Shown in pieces: positions 17,026-26,177 of a stretch of DNA of 64,000 nucleotides (the stretch's first letter is position 1; every line of letters starts with the position of its first letter). The notes under the pieces are model-generated. The model had not been told where the DNA came from. It was given only the letters and a program-made list of their open reading frames with translations, and made no database searches. The translations under genes were made by a program, and so were the position numbers. This DNA comes from UBA4427 sp046351135 (GTDB lineage: Bacteria > Myxococcota_A > UBA9160 > UBA4427): NCBI GenBank assembly GCA_046351135.1, contig JAXLZA010000003.1:372001-436000 (forward strand), written 5' to 3'.

Positions 17026-17799
17026 TCAGAGCGTGACCGCTCCGGCACTCGTATGGATCGTCTGCCCCGTGATCTGCCGGCTCGCAGGCAGGCAGAGGAA
17101 GAGGATCGTCGCCGCGACGTCCTCGGGCTGCGAGACCCGCTGCAGCAGGTTCGCCATCGGTCCGTCGGCGACGGCGCGCTCGAGCACCGCGCGATCGCCG
17201 AAATCCGTCGTCATCGGCGTCGCCGTCAGCCCCGGCGCGACGGCGTTGACGTTGATGTCGAAGGGCCCGAGATCGGCGGCCGCGCTGCGCGTCAGCTGGC
17301 CGATCCCCGCCTTCGACGCACCGTAGCTCGCCGGCACCCGCGGCGCGCGGAACGCCGAGCTCGAGCTCACGCTGACGATGCGGCCGCCGCCGCCGCGCTC
17401 GACCATGTGGCGTCCGACGGCCTGGATCAGCAGGAAGGGCGCCTTCAGGTTGATCGCCTGGACGCGATCCCAGTCCTTCTCGCTCAGCTCGAGGATCGAG
17501 CGTCCCTCGCCGAAGACGCCGGCGCAGTTGACGAGGATGTCGATGCGCCCCTCCTCGCGGACGACCTCGGCCACCGCCTCGGGAATCCGAGCCGACTCGC
17601 CGAGATCGACCCGCTTCGCCCGGGCGACACCGCCCTGCTCCGCCACCCGCGCGACGACCCGCGCGAGCCCGTCGGAATCGACGTCGAAGGCGACGACCTT
17701 CGCGCCCTCGGCGGCGAGCAGCGCGACGGTCGCCGCACCGATGCCCGATGCACCGCCCGTCACGAGCGCGATCTTGCCCTTCAGCGGCGTCGGCTCCAA
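17026..17799 (-). CDS. SDR family oxidoreductase, TTG start
   Basis: A 257-residue short-chain dehydrogenase. TGGASGIG binds the nucleotide, VNCAG follows, and Ser (VSSSSAF), Tyr and Lys (YGASKAG) complete the active site. The C-terminus ends TSAGAVTL where most SDRs have DGG. I place the start at a TTG because a perfect AGGAGG lies five bases upstream and the SDR fold begins at once (LKGKIALVTGG). Longer reading frames run into the divergent gene's promoter and have no SDR-like sequence. It is probably cotranscribed with the downstream dioxygenase. Confidence 0.83.
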   Translation of the reverse strand: MEPTPLKGKIALVTGGASGIGAATVALLAAEGAKVVAFDVDSDGLARVVARVAEQGGVARAKRVDLGESARIPEAVAEVVREEGRIDILVNCAGVFGEGRSILELSEKDWDRVQAINLKAPFLLIQAVGRHMVERGGGGRIVSVSSSSAFRAPRVPASYGASKAGIGQLTRSAAADLGPFDINVNAVAPGLTATPMTTDFGDRAVLERAVADGPMANLLQRVSQPEDVAATILFLCLPASRQITGQTIHTSAGAVTL

Positions 17800-17934
17800 G
17801 TCGTCCTCCTCGAGCTCCGCGAACGTCCGTCGTCCCGCGCCGACGGCTCCCGCCGACCGGAACGTTCGAGCAAGGTATGTCCGCGCGCCCGCGTCGTAAA
17901 GTGGCCCGCCCGGGCACCGTTCCCGCGACGGCGC

Positions 17935-17940
17935 TAGCGT
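17935..17940 (+). promoter_or_regulatory. Candidate -10 box (TAGCGT) of a leaderless transcript
   Basis: TAGCGT is followed by CGCGCC and the ATG at 17947, with no Shine-Dalgarno. It is the same arrangement as at 12616 (minus) and 47549. Confidence 0.45.
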
Positions 17941-17946
17941 CGCGCC

Positions 17947-18849
17947 ATGCTCGGCCCCGACCATCTCGTGTTATGCGCAGGCACGCTCCCCTACGGCATT
18001 CCGTTTCGCGAGCGCGTCGAGGCCGCGGCGGCGGCGGGCTTCTCCGCGATCACGCTCTGGGGCCCCGATCATGCCCGCGCGCGGCGCGAGGGACTGACCG
18101 ATGCCGCGATGCGACGCCTGCTCGACGACGCGGGCCTCGGCGTCGGCGAGCTCGACTCGGTCTGGACCTGGGCACCGGGAACCGAAGACGTCGTCGTCCC
18201 CGACGCCGAGAACCCCGACGGCTACTTCTCCGTCGGCGAGGCCGAGATCTTCCGCATCGCCGACGTCGTCGGCGCGCGCTCGGTGACGGCCTCGCCCTGG
18301 GCTCCGAAGTCGGCGCCCCATACGCAGCGCCCCGCCCGCGACCGCGCCCTCGAGCGCGTCGCCGAGGGCTTCGCGGGCCTCTGCGATCGGGCGGCGCGCC
18401 ACGGCCTGCTGGTCCAGCTCGAGTTCCTGCCCTGGACGATCGTCCCCGATCTCGCGACCGCCGCGGAGATCGTCCGGCTCGCGGACCGCCGCAACGGCGG
18501 GATCGTGATCGACGCCTGGCATCTGTTCCGGACGGCGCGCGATCCGGAGATCGTGCGGTCCGTGCCCGGGGATCGGATCATCGCGCTCCAGCTCGCCGAC
18601 GCGCCGGCCGCCGCCGAGGACGATCTCGCGACCGCGACACTCCACGCGCGCCAGCTCCCCGGCGACGGCGAGCTGCCCCTCGAGGCGCTCCTGCGCGTGC
18701 TGGACGAGCTCGACGCGCCGGCGCCGATCGGCGTCGAGGTCTTCTCCGACGCGCTCCACCGCCTCGGCGCGCGGGAGGCCGCGCGCCGGGCCGCCGAGTC
18801 GACGCGCGCGCTGCTCGCCCGCGCGCGCACCGAGGGAGGATCCCGATGA
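17947..18849 (+). CDS. Sugar phosphate isomerase/epimerase family TIM-barrel protein
   Basis: A 300-residue member of the xylose-isomerase-like TIM-barrel family (AP endonuclease 2 fold), whose members isomerise or epimerise sugars or act on related polyols using a divalent metal. Supporting segments are AAAAGFSAITLWG near the N-terminus, VQLEFLPWT with the typical metal-binding Glu, GIVIDAWHLFR with Asp and His, and IGVEVFSD at the last strand. The ATG seems to lack a leader. The gene overlaps the zinc dehydrogenase start by 4 bp (ATGA), so the pair probably works on one substrate. Confidence 0.75.
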   Translation: MLGPDHLVLCAGTLPYGIPFRERVEAAAAAGFSAITLWGPDHARARREGLTDAAMRRLLDDAGLGVGELDSVWTWAPGTEDVVVPDAENPDGYFSVGEAEIFRIADVVGARSVTASPWAPKSAPHTQRPARDRALERVAEGFAGLCDRAARHGLLVQLEFLPWTIVPDLATAAEIVRLADRRNGGIVIDAWHLFRTARDPEIVRSVPGDRIIALQLADAPAAAEDDLATATLHARQLPGDGELPLEALLRVLDELDAPAPIGVEVFSDALHRLGAREAARRAAESTRALLARARTEGGSR

Positions 18850-19877
18850 CGACGATGAAGGCCTTCCGGCTGGTGGGTTGGCAGAAGCCGCCCGTGTTCG
18901 AGGACGTGGCCGTGCCCGCGCCGCGGGCCGACGAGGTGCTCGTCGAGGTCGCCGCCGTCGGCCTCTGCCATACCGACGTCCACTTCCTCCACGCCGCCGA
19001 AGGCGACTTCCCGTATCCGATTCCGTTCACCCTCGGCCACGAGATCGCGGGCCGCATCGTCGAGCCGGGTGCGTCGGTCCGCGATCTGCCCCGCGACACC
19101 CCCGTCGCCGTCGCGCTCGGGCCGCGCTGCTGGCGCTGCCTCGCGTGCCTCCGCGGCGAGGACAATCTCTGCATGCGCCGCGCGAGCGGCCGCGGCTGGG
19201 GACAGGACGGCGGGCTCGCGCGCTACGTCGCGGTACCGGTACGGGAGGCGGTGCCCCTCGGCGCCCTCGATCCGGTGCTCGCCGCCCCGCTGACGGACGC
19301 GGGGGTCACGGCGCACCACGCGGTGCGGCGCGTCGCGCCGAAGCTGCGCGGCGACGCGACGGCGGTCGTGATCGGGGTCGGCGGGCTCGGGGGCTTCGCG
19401 GTGCAGCTGCTGCGCCAGCTGACGAGTGCGCGCATCGTCGCGATCGAGGCTTCGGACGCGAAGCGGATCCGGGCGAAGGCGCTCGGAGCGGACCTCGTGC
19501 TCGGGCCCGACGAAGCGAGCGCCGAGCGGCTCCGCGCCGAGACCCACGGGCTCGGCGCCGAGGCGATCCTCGACTTCGTCGGTGTCGACGCCACGATGCA
19601 CCTCGCCCTCGCAGCGGCGCGCATCGGTGGCGCGATCGCGATCGTCGGGGCCGGCGGCGGGCGCGCGTCGGTCGGCTGGGGGCTGCTGCCGAACAACTGC
19701 GATCTGTTCATTCCGCAAGGCGGAACGACGGCGGATCTCCACGACGTGGTCGCCCTCGCCAACGCCGGGCGTCTCCAGATCGACGTCGAGCGCTTCGCGT
19801 TCGAGCGGACCGCGGAGGGCTATGCGCAGGTCGAGGCGGGCCGCGTCGCGGGGCGCGCGGTGGTGACGCTCGACTGA
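18846..19877 (+). CDS. Zinc-dependent alcohol dehydrogenase (medium-chain)
   Basis: A 343-residue medium-chain dehydrogenase/reductase that would interconvert an alcohol and a carbonyl with NAD(P). Catalytic zinc ligands Cys41 (GLCHTD) and His65-Glu66 (LGHE) are present; the third-ligand position reads Asp (LTDAGVTAHHA), as in Rhodococcus ruber ADH-A. The structural zinc site is complete (Cys95, 98, 101, 109). The nucleotide fold shows GVGGLGG. It overlaps the isomerase gene by 4 bp with GGAGGA as ribosome-binding site. The substrate is unknown. Confidence 0.87.
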   Translation: MTTMKAFRLVGWQKPPVFEDVAVPAPRADEVLVEVAAVGLCHTDVHFLHAAEGDFPYPIPFTLGHEIAGRIVEPGASVRDLPRDTPVAVALGPRCWRCLACLRGEDNLCMRRASGRGWGQDGGLARYVAVPVREAVPLGALDPVLAAPLTDAGVTAHHAVRRVAPKLRGDATAVVIGVGGLGGFAVQLLRQLTSARIVAIEASDAKRIRAKALGADLVLGPDEASAERLRAETHGLGAEAILDFVGVDATMHLALAAARIGGAIAIVGAGGGRASVGWGLLPNNCDLFIPQGGTTADLHDVVALANAGRLQIDVERFAFERTAEGYAQVEAGRVAGRAVVTLD

Positions 19878-20034
19878 ATCGCGGCGGCTTCGTGCGCTGC
19901 ATCACCGACGGATCTTGCGAATCCCCATCGCTCCGCGATTTCTCGCGCGAGAAGCTTCACGCTTCCGTTGCGCGCGGGCGCGGGTCGCTCGTACCCTGCG
20001 GCCGCGCGGGGTCGACCCGCGATCAGGAGCACCC

Positions 20035-20697
20035 ATGCAACGTGATCGATTGGTTCCCTCGTCGTCGTCCTCGCTCGCGCCCGGTCTCGCGACCGGCGCC
20101 CGCCTCGCCTCGATGGCCCTCGTCGCCCTCGGCCTCGTCGCCCTCGGCGCGCCGCTCGCGGCCTCCGCGCAGGCCTTCGACGAGAGCAAGATCCGCGGCT
20201 ACGACTTCAAGGGCATGTATGGCCAGTTCGGCGTCTCGGTCGGCCAGATCGACTTCGACCACACGTCGAGCGACACGAGCGGCGGCTTCACGATGACCGG
20301 CGGCTACCGCGCCCTCCCGTGGCTCTCCGCCGAAGCCAACTTCACCTACCTCGGCGGAGGCGAAGGCGGGATCCACGGCGGGAGCAAGGGCGATTCCCAG
20401 TTCTTCGCGTTCACCTTCGGCCCGAAGGTCTATCCGCTCGGCTTCTTCAAGGTCGAGGAGATCCCCGATTTCATCCAGCCCTACGCCCTCGTCGGCCTCG
20501 GCGGCGGCCAGTTCGACATCGAAGGTCGAAGCGGCATGCACGATGAGAGCTCCTTCATCGCCCGCTTCATGCTCGGCTTCGACGTCTGGGCGACCGACCA
20601 CGTCGGCTTCTTCGTCGAGGGCGGCGGTCATGCCGCGAGCCAGGACGACGTCCAGGGCGTCGGCCTCTTCACCGTCGGCGGTCAGTACCGCTTCTGA
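20035..20697 (+). CDS. Outer-membrane beta-barrel protein (OmpX/OmpW-like size)
   Basis: A 220-residue exported protein. The signal peptide ends ASAQA at about residue 45; it is long because an N-terminal 20-residue Ser/Arg-rich stretch precedes the hydrophobic core. The mature part alternates short polar and aromatic strands (GQFGVSVGQIDF, ALPWLSAEANFTYLGGG, FFAFTFGPKVYP) and ends with the aromatic outer-membrane signature GGQYRF, consistent with an eight-stranded barrel. CAGGAG precedes the ATG. A TACCCT box near 19991 may be its -10. Strong hairpin terminator downstream. Function unknown. Confidence 0.75.
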   Translation: MQRDRLVPSSSSSLAPGLATGARLASMALVALGLVALGAPLAASAQAFDESKIRGYDFKGMYGQFGVSVGQIDFDHTSSDTSGGFTMTGGYRALPWLSAEANFTYLGGGEGGIHGGSKGDSQFFAFTFGPKVYPLGFFKVEEIPDFIQPYALVGLGGGQFDIEGRSGMHDESSFIARFMLGFDVWATDHVGFFVEGGGHAASQDDVQGVGLFTVGGQYRF

Positions 20698-20703
20698 TCG
20701 CGT

Positions 20704-20736
20704 GCGGGCGGGGCGGCCTCGATCCGCCCCGCCCGC
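20704..20736 (+). terminator. Hairpin terminator after the beta-barrel gene
   Basis: A perfect 13-bp GC-only stem (20704-20716 with 20724-20736) with a seven-base loop starts six bases past the stop. It is followed by C-rich low-complexity DNA to about 20800 rather than a T tract. Confidence 0.65.
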
Positions 20737-20865
20737 GCCCGTGCTCGCGCGTCCGCTCCCGCGCCCGCGGGCCCGCCCCGCCCGTCCGCGCCCCGCCCAC
20801 GCCGCAGCTTGTTGCCCGGAACCGCGATGGCTACTCGTCTCGGGAAGCCGGACGGGAGGCCAGCC

Positions 20866-22077
20866 ATGGCGGACCTGCTCGAAAAGATCCTGAAGTACGC
20901 GGGACCGAAGGGAACGCTCGTCCGCCGCGGCGAGCTGTCGCCGCCGAAGCTCCGCTATCGCGTCGTGTCGGTCGACGATCATCTCGTCGAGCCGCCCGAT
21001 CTGTTCGCAGGGCGCCTGCCCGCGAAGCTCCAGGCGAGCGCGCCCCGGGTCGAGCGCGACGACCTCGGGATCGACCATTGGATCTTCGAGGACGAGCGCG
21101 TCCCGCTGCTCGGAGCCGACGGCATCCGCGGCTGGGAGCCCGGCAAGGGCTACCTCGGACCCGTCAACTTCGACGAGCTGCATCCCGCGGTCTGGGACAT
21201 CCACGAGCGCGTGCGCCACATGGACGCGATCGGGGTCGAGGCCTCGCTCTGCTTTCCCTCCGCGCCGTTCGGCTTCGCAGGCTGGCGCTTCCTGCGCATG
21301 AAGGACCGCGAGCTCGGGCTCGCGTCGCTGCGCGCGTTCAACGACTGGACGCTCGAGGTGTGGGCGGGGACGTATCCGGGGCGCATGATCCCGTGCCAGC
21401 TCGCCTGGCTCGCCGATCCGATCCTCGCGGCCGAGGAGATCCGGCGCAACGCCGCCCGCGGCTTCACGTCGGTCTCCTTCAGCGAGAATCCCGAGAAGCT
21501 GGGCCTGCCCTCCCTCTACAGCCGCGAGTGGGATCCCTTCTTCCGCGCCTGCGAGGAGACGGGGACCGTCCTCAACCTCCACGTCGGCTCGTCCTCCGAA
21601 ACGATCGTGCCGTCCCGGGACTCGAGCCCGGCGGTGCTCGGGGCGCTGTTCCCGATCAACGGGATGGCGACGGCGACGGACTGGCTCTTCGCGGGGATTC
21701 CCGTCCGCTTCCCCGAGCTCAAGATCGCGATGTCCGAGGGCGGCATCGGCTGGGTCCCGATCCTCGTCGATCGGATCGAGTACATGTCGCGCGTGCTCGA
21801 CTACTCGAAGGAGTTCGGCGCGCTCTCGCCGATCGAGGTCCTGCGCCGGAACTTCTGGTTCACGACCTTCTCGGATCCTTCGACGCTGCCGCTGCGCGGC
21901 CTCGTCGGCGTCGACCACATCATGGTCGAGACCGACTACCCGCACACCGACTCGAGCTTCCCCGAGACCCAGGATCTGCTGGCCGCGCATTTCCGCGGGA
22001 TCCCGCGCGCGGAAGTCGAGCAGATGACCCACGAGAATGCCCGGCGCCTGTATCGTCTGGAGCCGCAAGCGGCCTGA
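20866..22077 (+). CDS. Amidohydrolase-2 family metal-dependent hydrolase
   Basis: A 403-residue TIM-barrel metal-dependent hydrolase or decarboxylase. Metal-binding positions are visible in SVDDHLVEPPDLF (residues about 34-46), NLHVGSS, and ETDYPHTDSSFP near the C-terminus; HENARRLY is the usual closing helix. Members of this group decarboxylate or hydrolyse aromatic and cyclic acids in catabolic pathways. GGGAGG six bases ahead of the ATG decides the start over two upstream in-frame ATGs. An MFS carrier follows 52 bp downstream, so uptake plus hydrolysis of one compound is plausible. A distant paralogue is at 52883. Confidence 0.82.
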   Translation: MADLLEKILKYAGPKGTLVRRGELSPPKLRYRVVSVDDHLVEPPDLFAGRLPAKLQASAPRVERDDLGIDHWIFEDERVPLLGADGIRGWEPGKGYLGPVNFDELHPAVWDIHERVRHMDAIGVEASLCFPSAPFGFAGWRFLRMKDRELGLASLRAFNDWTLEVWAGTYPGRMIPCQLAWLADPILAAEEIRRNAARGFTSVSFSENPEKLGLPSLYSREWDPFFRACEETGTVLNLHVGSSSETIVPSRDSSPAVLGALFPINGMATATDWLFAGIPVRFPELKIAMSEGGIGWVPILVDRIEYMSRVLDYSKEFGALSPIEVLRRNFWFTTFSDPSTLPLRGLVGVDHIMVETDYPHTDSSFPETQDLLAAHFRGIPRAEVEQMTHENARRLYRLEPQAA

Positions 22078-22129
22078 TCGTCGCGGGCTCATCGCCGCCC
22101 CTCGCAGGACGGGCCTCCGGAAAGGGATC

Positions 22130-23404
22130 ATGCGCTGGTGGCTGCTCGCGGGTGTCTGGGGGCTCTACGCCTCCTTCGGGCTGGTCGCGAGCTGTCTGGC
22201 GCCGCTCGTCGTTCAGGTCGAGGAGGAGCTCGGCATCAGCCACGCCGCGATGGGCAGCGTGCTCGGTGCCTGGCAGCTCGTCTACATGTTCTCGGCGATC
22301 CCCTGCGGCATCCTGCTCGACCGGCTCGGCAGCCGCGCCGCGCTGACGCTCGGCATCGCGGCGATCTCCCTCTCCGCCCTCGCCCGCAGCGCCGCGAGCG
22401 ACTTCACGACGCTGCTGCTCTCGGTCATGGCCTTCGGGCTCGGTGCGCCGATCATCTCGACGGGCGCGCCCAAGGTCATCACCGAGTGGTTCGAGGGCTC
22501 GAGCCGCGGCCTCGCGATGGGCGTCTACGCCACGGGCCCCGCGATCGGCGGGACCCTCGCGCTGACGCTGACCCACCGCTGGCTGCTGCCCTGGCTCGGC
22601 CATTGGCGCAACGTGATGCTGCTCTGGGCGATCGTCGGGCTCGTCACCGGCATCGCCTGGCTCGTCGTCGCCTCGCTCCCGAAGTTCCGCGAGGCCGAAG
22701 CCCGGCGGCGGAGCTACGGCTCGCTGCCGCAGCTCTCGACCATGCGCGAGCTCGTCGCGCTCTCCGACGTCCGGCTGCTGCTCGCCCTCGCGACCGGGAC
22801 CTTCCTGATCGCCCACGGCGTCGGGAGCTGGCTGCCGGCCCTGCTCCAGGCCCGCGGCCTCTCGACGATCGAGTCGGGCTACTGGGCGGCGATCCCGGCG
22901 GTGGTCGGCGTCGCCTCGGCACTGATCGTCCCGCGCCTCGCGATCCCGAGGCGGCGCCGGAAGCTGCTCTTCGTGCTGGTCGCGACCTCGGCCTGCTCGA
23001 CCCTGCTCTTCCAGCTCGCGGCGCGGCCGTCGCTGTTCGCGGGGCTCGTGCTGCAGGGCGCCGCGGCGACGGTGCTGACGCCGATCCTGGTGCTCACGCT
23101 GCTCGAGCTGCCGGGGGTCGGCGAGCGGCGCGCCGGGACCGCGAGCGGGCTCTTCTTCTCCGCGGCGCAGATCGGGGGCGTCGTCGGGCCGATGGGGCTC
23201 GGCTTGCTCTACGACCTCTCGGGGGGCTTTGCGCTCGGGCTCGCCTCGTTCACGGCAATCGCCCTCGTGATCATGGCCGGCATCGCGCGCCTCGAGCGCC
23301 CCGCCCAGCCCGCCGCCGCGGCGCTCGCCGGGGCGAGCGTCGGCCCGAGCATCCGCCCGAGCCCCGACTGCGAGGCCGACGCGAGCCCGGGCGTCGAGGC
23401 CTGA
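22130..23404 (+). CDS. MFS transporter (CynX/oxalate-antiporter-like)
   Basis: A 424-residue major facilitator with about 12 hydrophobic segments. The A-motif region reads GILLDRLGSRAA between helices 2 and 3. The overall pattern suggests the anion:cation symporter or cyanate-type branch rather than a drug pump. GGAAAGGG precedes the ATG. It follows the amidohydrolase by 52 bp and probably imports that enzyme's substrate. Its stop is separated by a single base from the stop of the convergent M20 gene, leaving no room for a conventional terminator. Confidence 0.8.
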   Translation: MRWWLLAGVWGLYASFGLVASCLAPLVVQVEEELGISHAAMGSVLGAWQLVYMFSAIPCGILLDRLGSRAALTLGIAAISLSALARSAASDFTTLLLSVMAFGLGAPIISTGAPKVITEWFEGSSRGLAMGVYATGPAIGGTLALTLTHRWLLPWLGHWRNVMLLWAIVGLVTGIAWLVVASLPKFREAEARRRSYGSLPQLSTMRELVALSDVRLLLALATGTFLIAHGVGSWLPALLQARGLSTIESGYWAAIPAVVGVASALIVPRLAIPRRRRKLLFVLVATSACSTLLFQLAARPSLFAGLVLQGAAATVLTPILVLTLLELPGVGERRAGTASGLFFSAAQIGGVVGPMGLGLLYDLSGGFALGLASFTAIALVIMAGIARLERPAQPAAAALAGASVGPSIRPSPDCEADASPGVEA

Positions 23405-23405
23405 C

Positions 23406-24800
23406 CTAGCGACGCGGCGACGACGCGAGCGCCTCGAGCACCGCGATGGTCATGCCCTCGACACCCGTCGTGATCGACGCGCGGGGATCGACCCGGAAGT
23501 GGGCAGAGTGGTGGAACGGGAGCGGCGGCCCCCCGGCCTTCGCCGCGTCGACCGCGGCCTGCGGCGAGCCGCCGACCGAGAGATAGGCGCCGGGCACCGC
23601 CTCCTTCGTCCGCACGAACTCCGCGAAGTCCTCGGCGCCCATGCTGTCGCGCGGGAGCTCGAAGAGCACGTCCGGACCGAGCTCGCGCACGAGCGCCGCG
23701 CGGACCCGCTCGGTGAGCGCCGGGTCGTTGAGATTGGAGGGCGTCGACTCGACGATCTTCACCACCGGCCAGAGCGCCTCCGGCAGCCCCGCCGTCCGGG
23801 CGACGCCCTCGGCGACGCGCGGGATGCCCTCGAGCAGCTTCGCGCGCACCGCCTCGCTGTCGGCGCGCACGGTCAGCTCGAGCTTCACCTCGTCGGGGAT
23901 CACGTTGTGCTTGAGCCCGCCGTGGATCGAGCCCACGCTGATCACCGCCGGCTCGAGCGGATTGATCTCGCGCCCGACGAGGCCCTGCAGCGCGATCACG
24001 AGCTGGGCCGCCACGTAGATCGGATCCTTGCCGTTCTGCGGGGCGGCGCCGTGGCTCCCGATGCCGCGGACCACGACGTCGACGTTGTCCGACGAGGAGG
24101 CCGTCGGCCCGGGCTTCAGGGCGAAGCGCCCCGCCGGGCCGCCCGCGAGCACGTGGAGCGCGAGCGCCGCGTCGGGGACGCCGAAGCGCGCGTAGAGCCC
24201 GTCGGCGAGCATCGCCTTCGCCCCGCCGATGCGCTCCTCCGCCGGCTGGCCGACGAACATCACCGTCCCGCGCCAGCGCTCGCGCTGCGCGACGAGCCGC
24301 CGCGCCGTCCCGACGAGCACCGTCATGTGGACGTCGTGGCCGCAGGCGTGCATGACCGGGACCTTGCGGCCGCTCTGGTCGACCTGCGTCGCCGTCGACG
24401 CGTACGGGAGCCCGCTCTCCTCGCGGATCGGCAGCCCGTCCATGTCGGCGCGGACGAGCACGAGCGGCCCGTCCCCGTTGCGGAGCAGGCCGACGACGCC
24501 GGTGCCCCCGACGCCGTCGGTCACGTCGACGCCGAGCTTGCGCAGCTCGCGGGCCAGGCGCTTCGCGGTCGCGTGCTCGAGGAAGGAGAGCTCGGGGTGG
24601 CGGTGGAAATGCTCGAAGAGGGCGCCGAGATGCGCGTCGTAGTCGCGCTCGATGGCGGCACGGCGGGCGGCGCCGTCGGCGGGCGGCGGGTTCCCGGACT
24701 CGGCGGCGGCCGGCGCCGGAGCCGGCGCGGCGCTCGCGAGCAGCGCCAGGGCGAAGAAGGCCATGCGGGCGCGGCGGGGGAGCGAAGTCGGCGGGTGCAT
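23406..24800 (-). CDS. M20 family amidohydrolase, exported
   Basis: A 464-residue M20D metallohydrolase (hippurate or N-acyl-amino-acid hydrolase group) that cleaves amide bonds with a two-metal centre. MHACGHDVHMT and the general-base region PAEERIGGAKAM are intact, with RADMDGLPIRE and HSAHFRVDP as further ligand regions. Residues 1-32 look like a signal peptide (ALLASAAPAPAPAAAES), so it likely acts in the periplasm, which is less usual for this family. GGAG seven bases before the ATG supports the start. A TACGCT box upstream is a possible -10. Confidence 0.85.
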   Translation of the reverse strand: MHPPTSLPRRARMAFFALALLASAAPAPAPAAAESGNPPPADGAARRAAIERDYDAHLGALFEHFHRHPELSFLEHATAKRLARELRKLGVDVTDGVGGTGVVGLLRNGDGPLVLVRADMDGLPIREESGLPYASTATQVDQSGRKVPVMHACGHDVHMTVLVGTARRLVAQRERWRGTVMFVGQPAEERIGGAKAMLADGLYARFGVPDAALALHVLAGGPAGRFALKPGPTASSSDNVDVVVRGIGSHGAAPQNGKDPIYVAAQLVIALQGLVGREINPLEPAVISVGSIHGGLKHNVIPDEVKLELTVRADSEAVRAKLLEGIPRVAEGVARTAGLPEALWPVVKIVESTPSNLNDPALTERVRAALVRELGPDVLFELPRDSMGAEDFAEFVRTKEAVPGAYLSVGGSPQAAVDAAKAGGPPLPFHHSAHFRVDPRASITTGVEGMTIAVLEALASSPRR

Positions 24801-24938
24801 GCGAATCTCCTTCGAGGCTCGGGACGCTGGGGAGCGTAGCGGGAAGGGCGAGCCGCCGGATCGAGAAGTCCGGCGACGCGACCCGCGCACCGACCGCCGC
24901 GTCGTGCGGGTCGGGATTCATCCGAGCAGGAGCCGACG

Positions 24939-26102
24939 ATGGGGAGCGGGACGAGCAGCGAAGGCTTCGACGCCGATCACGAGCGGACGCTCCCGGAGCG
25001 CCTCGCCGGCGCGTGGGGCGCGACGGTGGCGCGCGCGGCCGCGGACCTGCCGCCGCTCGGGCTGCGGCTCCCCGATGGACGCGCCTTTACCTACGTCCCC
25101 GAGCGCACGGGCCTCGCGATCCGCCGTGGTGACGCCGACGCGAAGACCGTGCTCGAGCTCGACGAGGGGCTCTGGCGGGGACTCCGCGACGCGATGGAGA
25201 CGCCCTTCGGCCTGATCCTCTTCCAGAAGGCGAAGGTCGTCGCGGGCGAGGTCGGCGACTTCCTGCGCTGGGAGGTCGCGCTGCGCGTCCTCTACGAGAT
25301 GCTCCCGCCCTACGATCCCGCGGCGCCGCTCCTCGGCCGCGACGGCATCGAGCACGATCCGACCCGCGCCTTCCATCCCGACGACGATCCCGCCGTCATG
25401 GCCGACTTCCTGCGGACGACCGGCTACATCCTCGTGCGCGAGGTCGTCCCGGCGAACGAGATCGCGCGCCTCGACGAGGCAGCCGAGCGACTCCGCGGAC
25501 GAGCGCGGCCCGACTCGCCCACCGCCTGGTGGGGCCAGCACCAGGACGGCCGCACGCTCCTGACCCGCGTCCTCGACGGTGGCACCGATCCGCAGATCCG
25601 CGCCCTGCTGAACGACCCGCGCCTGCTGCGCGTCGTCGCCCTCTCCGACCACGACCTCGCGCCCACCGACACCGACATCATCCACGTCCTCTTCAAGCAG
25701 TCCGGGATGGTCTTCGACGGAAAGACCGACAACCCCTGGCATCGCGACTGCGGCCTCGGCCTCCACCGCGACATGTGTCCCGTCATGAACGGCAGCCTCT
25801 TCCTGCGCCCCGCGAACCGCGCGACCGGCGAGCTGCGATTCCTGCCCGGCTCCTGGCGCACCGCCGGCTTCGCCTTCGAGGACCCGGACTACGCCCGCGG
25901 CGTCGCGATCGAGGCGAATGCCGGCGACTTCGCGCTCCACTACGGCGACGGCCTGCACGCGGGGCCGCCGCCGACGGCCGCGCAGGGCCCCTTCCGGACC
26001 AGCGTCGTGATCGAGTACGGCCCGCGCAACCGGGGCACCGGCGTCGGCCAGGAGCACTACGACCTCCAGCTCCACGACGTCGACACGACCCGCTTGCGTT
26101 AA
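24939..26102 (+). CDS. Phytanoyl-CoA dioxygenase (PhyH) family protein
   Basis: A 387-residue Fe(II)/2-oxoglutarate oxygenase of the PhyH family. The iron triad is His268 and Asp270 (PWHRDCG) and His340 (GDGLHAGPP), with Arg353 placed to bind 2-oxoglutarate. The catalytic domain starts near residue 150. Residues about 40-120 form a separate N-terminal module that resembles a SCP2-type lipid-binding fold (LRLPDGRAFTYVP; LLFQKAKVVAGEVGDF-like pattern), which is inference. AGGAG lies seven bases before the ATG. It is the first of four same-strand genes (24939-30651) likely to form one oxidative pathway on a lipid-like substrate. Confidence 0.83.
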   Translation: MGSGTSSEGFDADHERTLPERLAGAWGATVARAAADLPPLGLRLPDGRAFTYVPERTGLAIRRGDADAKTVLELDEGLWRGLRDAMETPFGLILFQKAKVVAGEVGDFLRWEVALRVLYEMLPPYDPAAPLLGRDGIEHDPTRAFHPDDDPAVMADFLRTTGYILVREVVPANEIARLDEAAERLRGRARPDSPTAWWGQHQDGRTLLTRVLDGGTDPQIRALLNDPRLLRVVALSDHDLAPTDTDIIHVLFKQSGMVFDGKTDNPWHRDCGLGLHRDMCPVMNGSLFLRPANRATGELRFLPGSWRTAGFAFEDPDYARGVAIEANAGDFALHYGDGLHAGPPPTAAQGPFRTSVVIEYGPRNRGTGVGQEHYDLQLHDVDTTRLR

Positions 26103-26177
26103 GCGCGTGCCCGGCGTCGACGCCCGGACCCGGACGGTTCGCGCGGCCCACCCGGCATGGAACAGGATCGATCCCGC

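Noticed and set aside
20737..20820. C/G-rich low-complexity stretch looking like short tandem repeats
   Set aside because: Units of CGCCCG-type are irregular and probably reflect base composition after a terminator.
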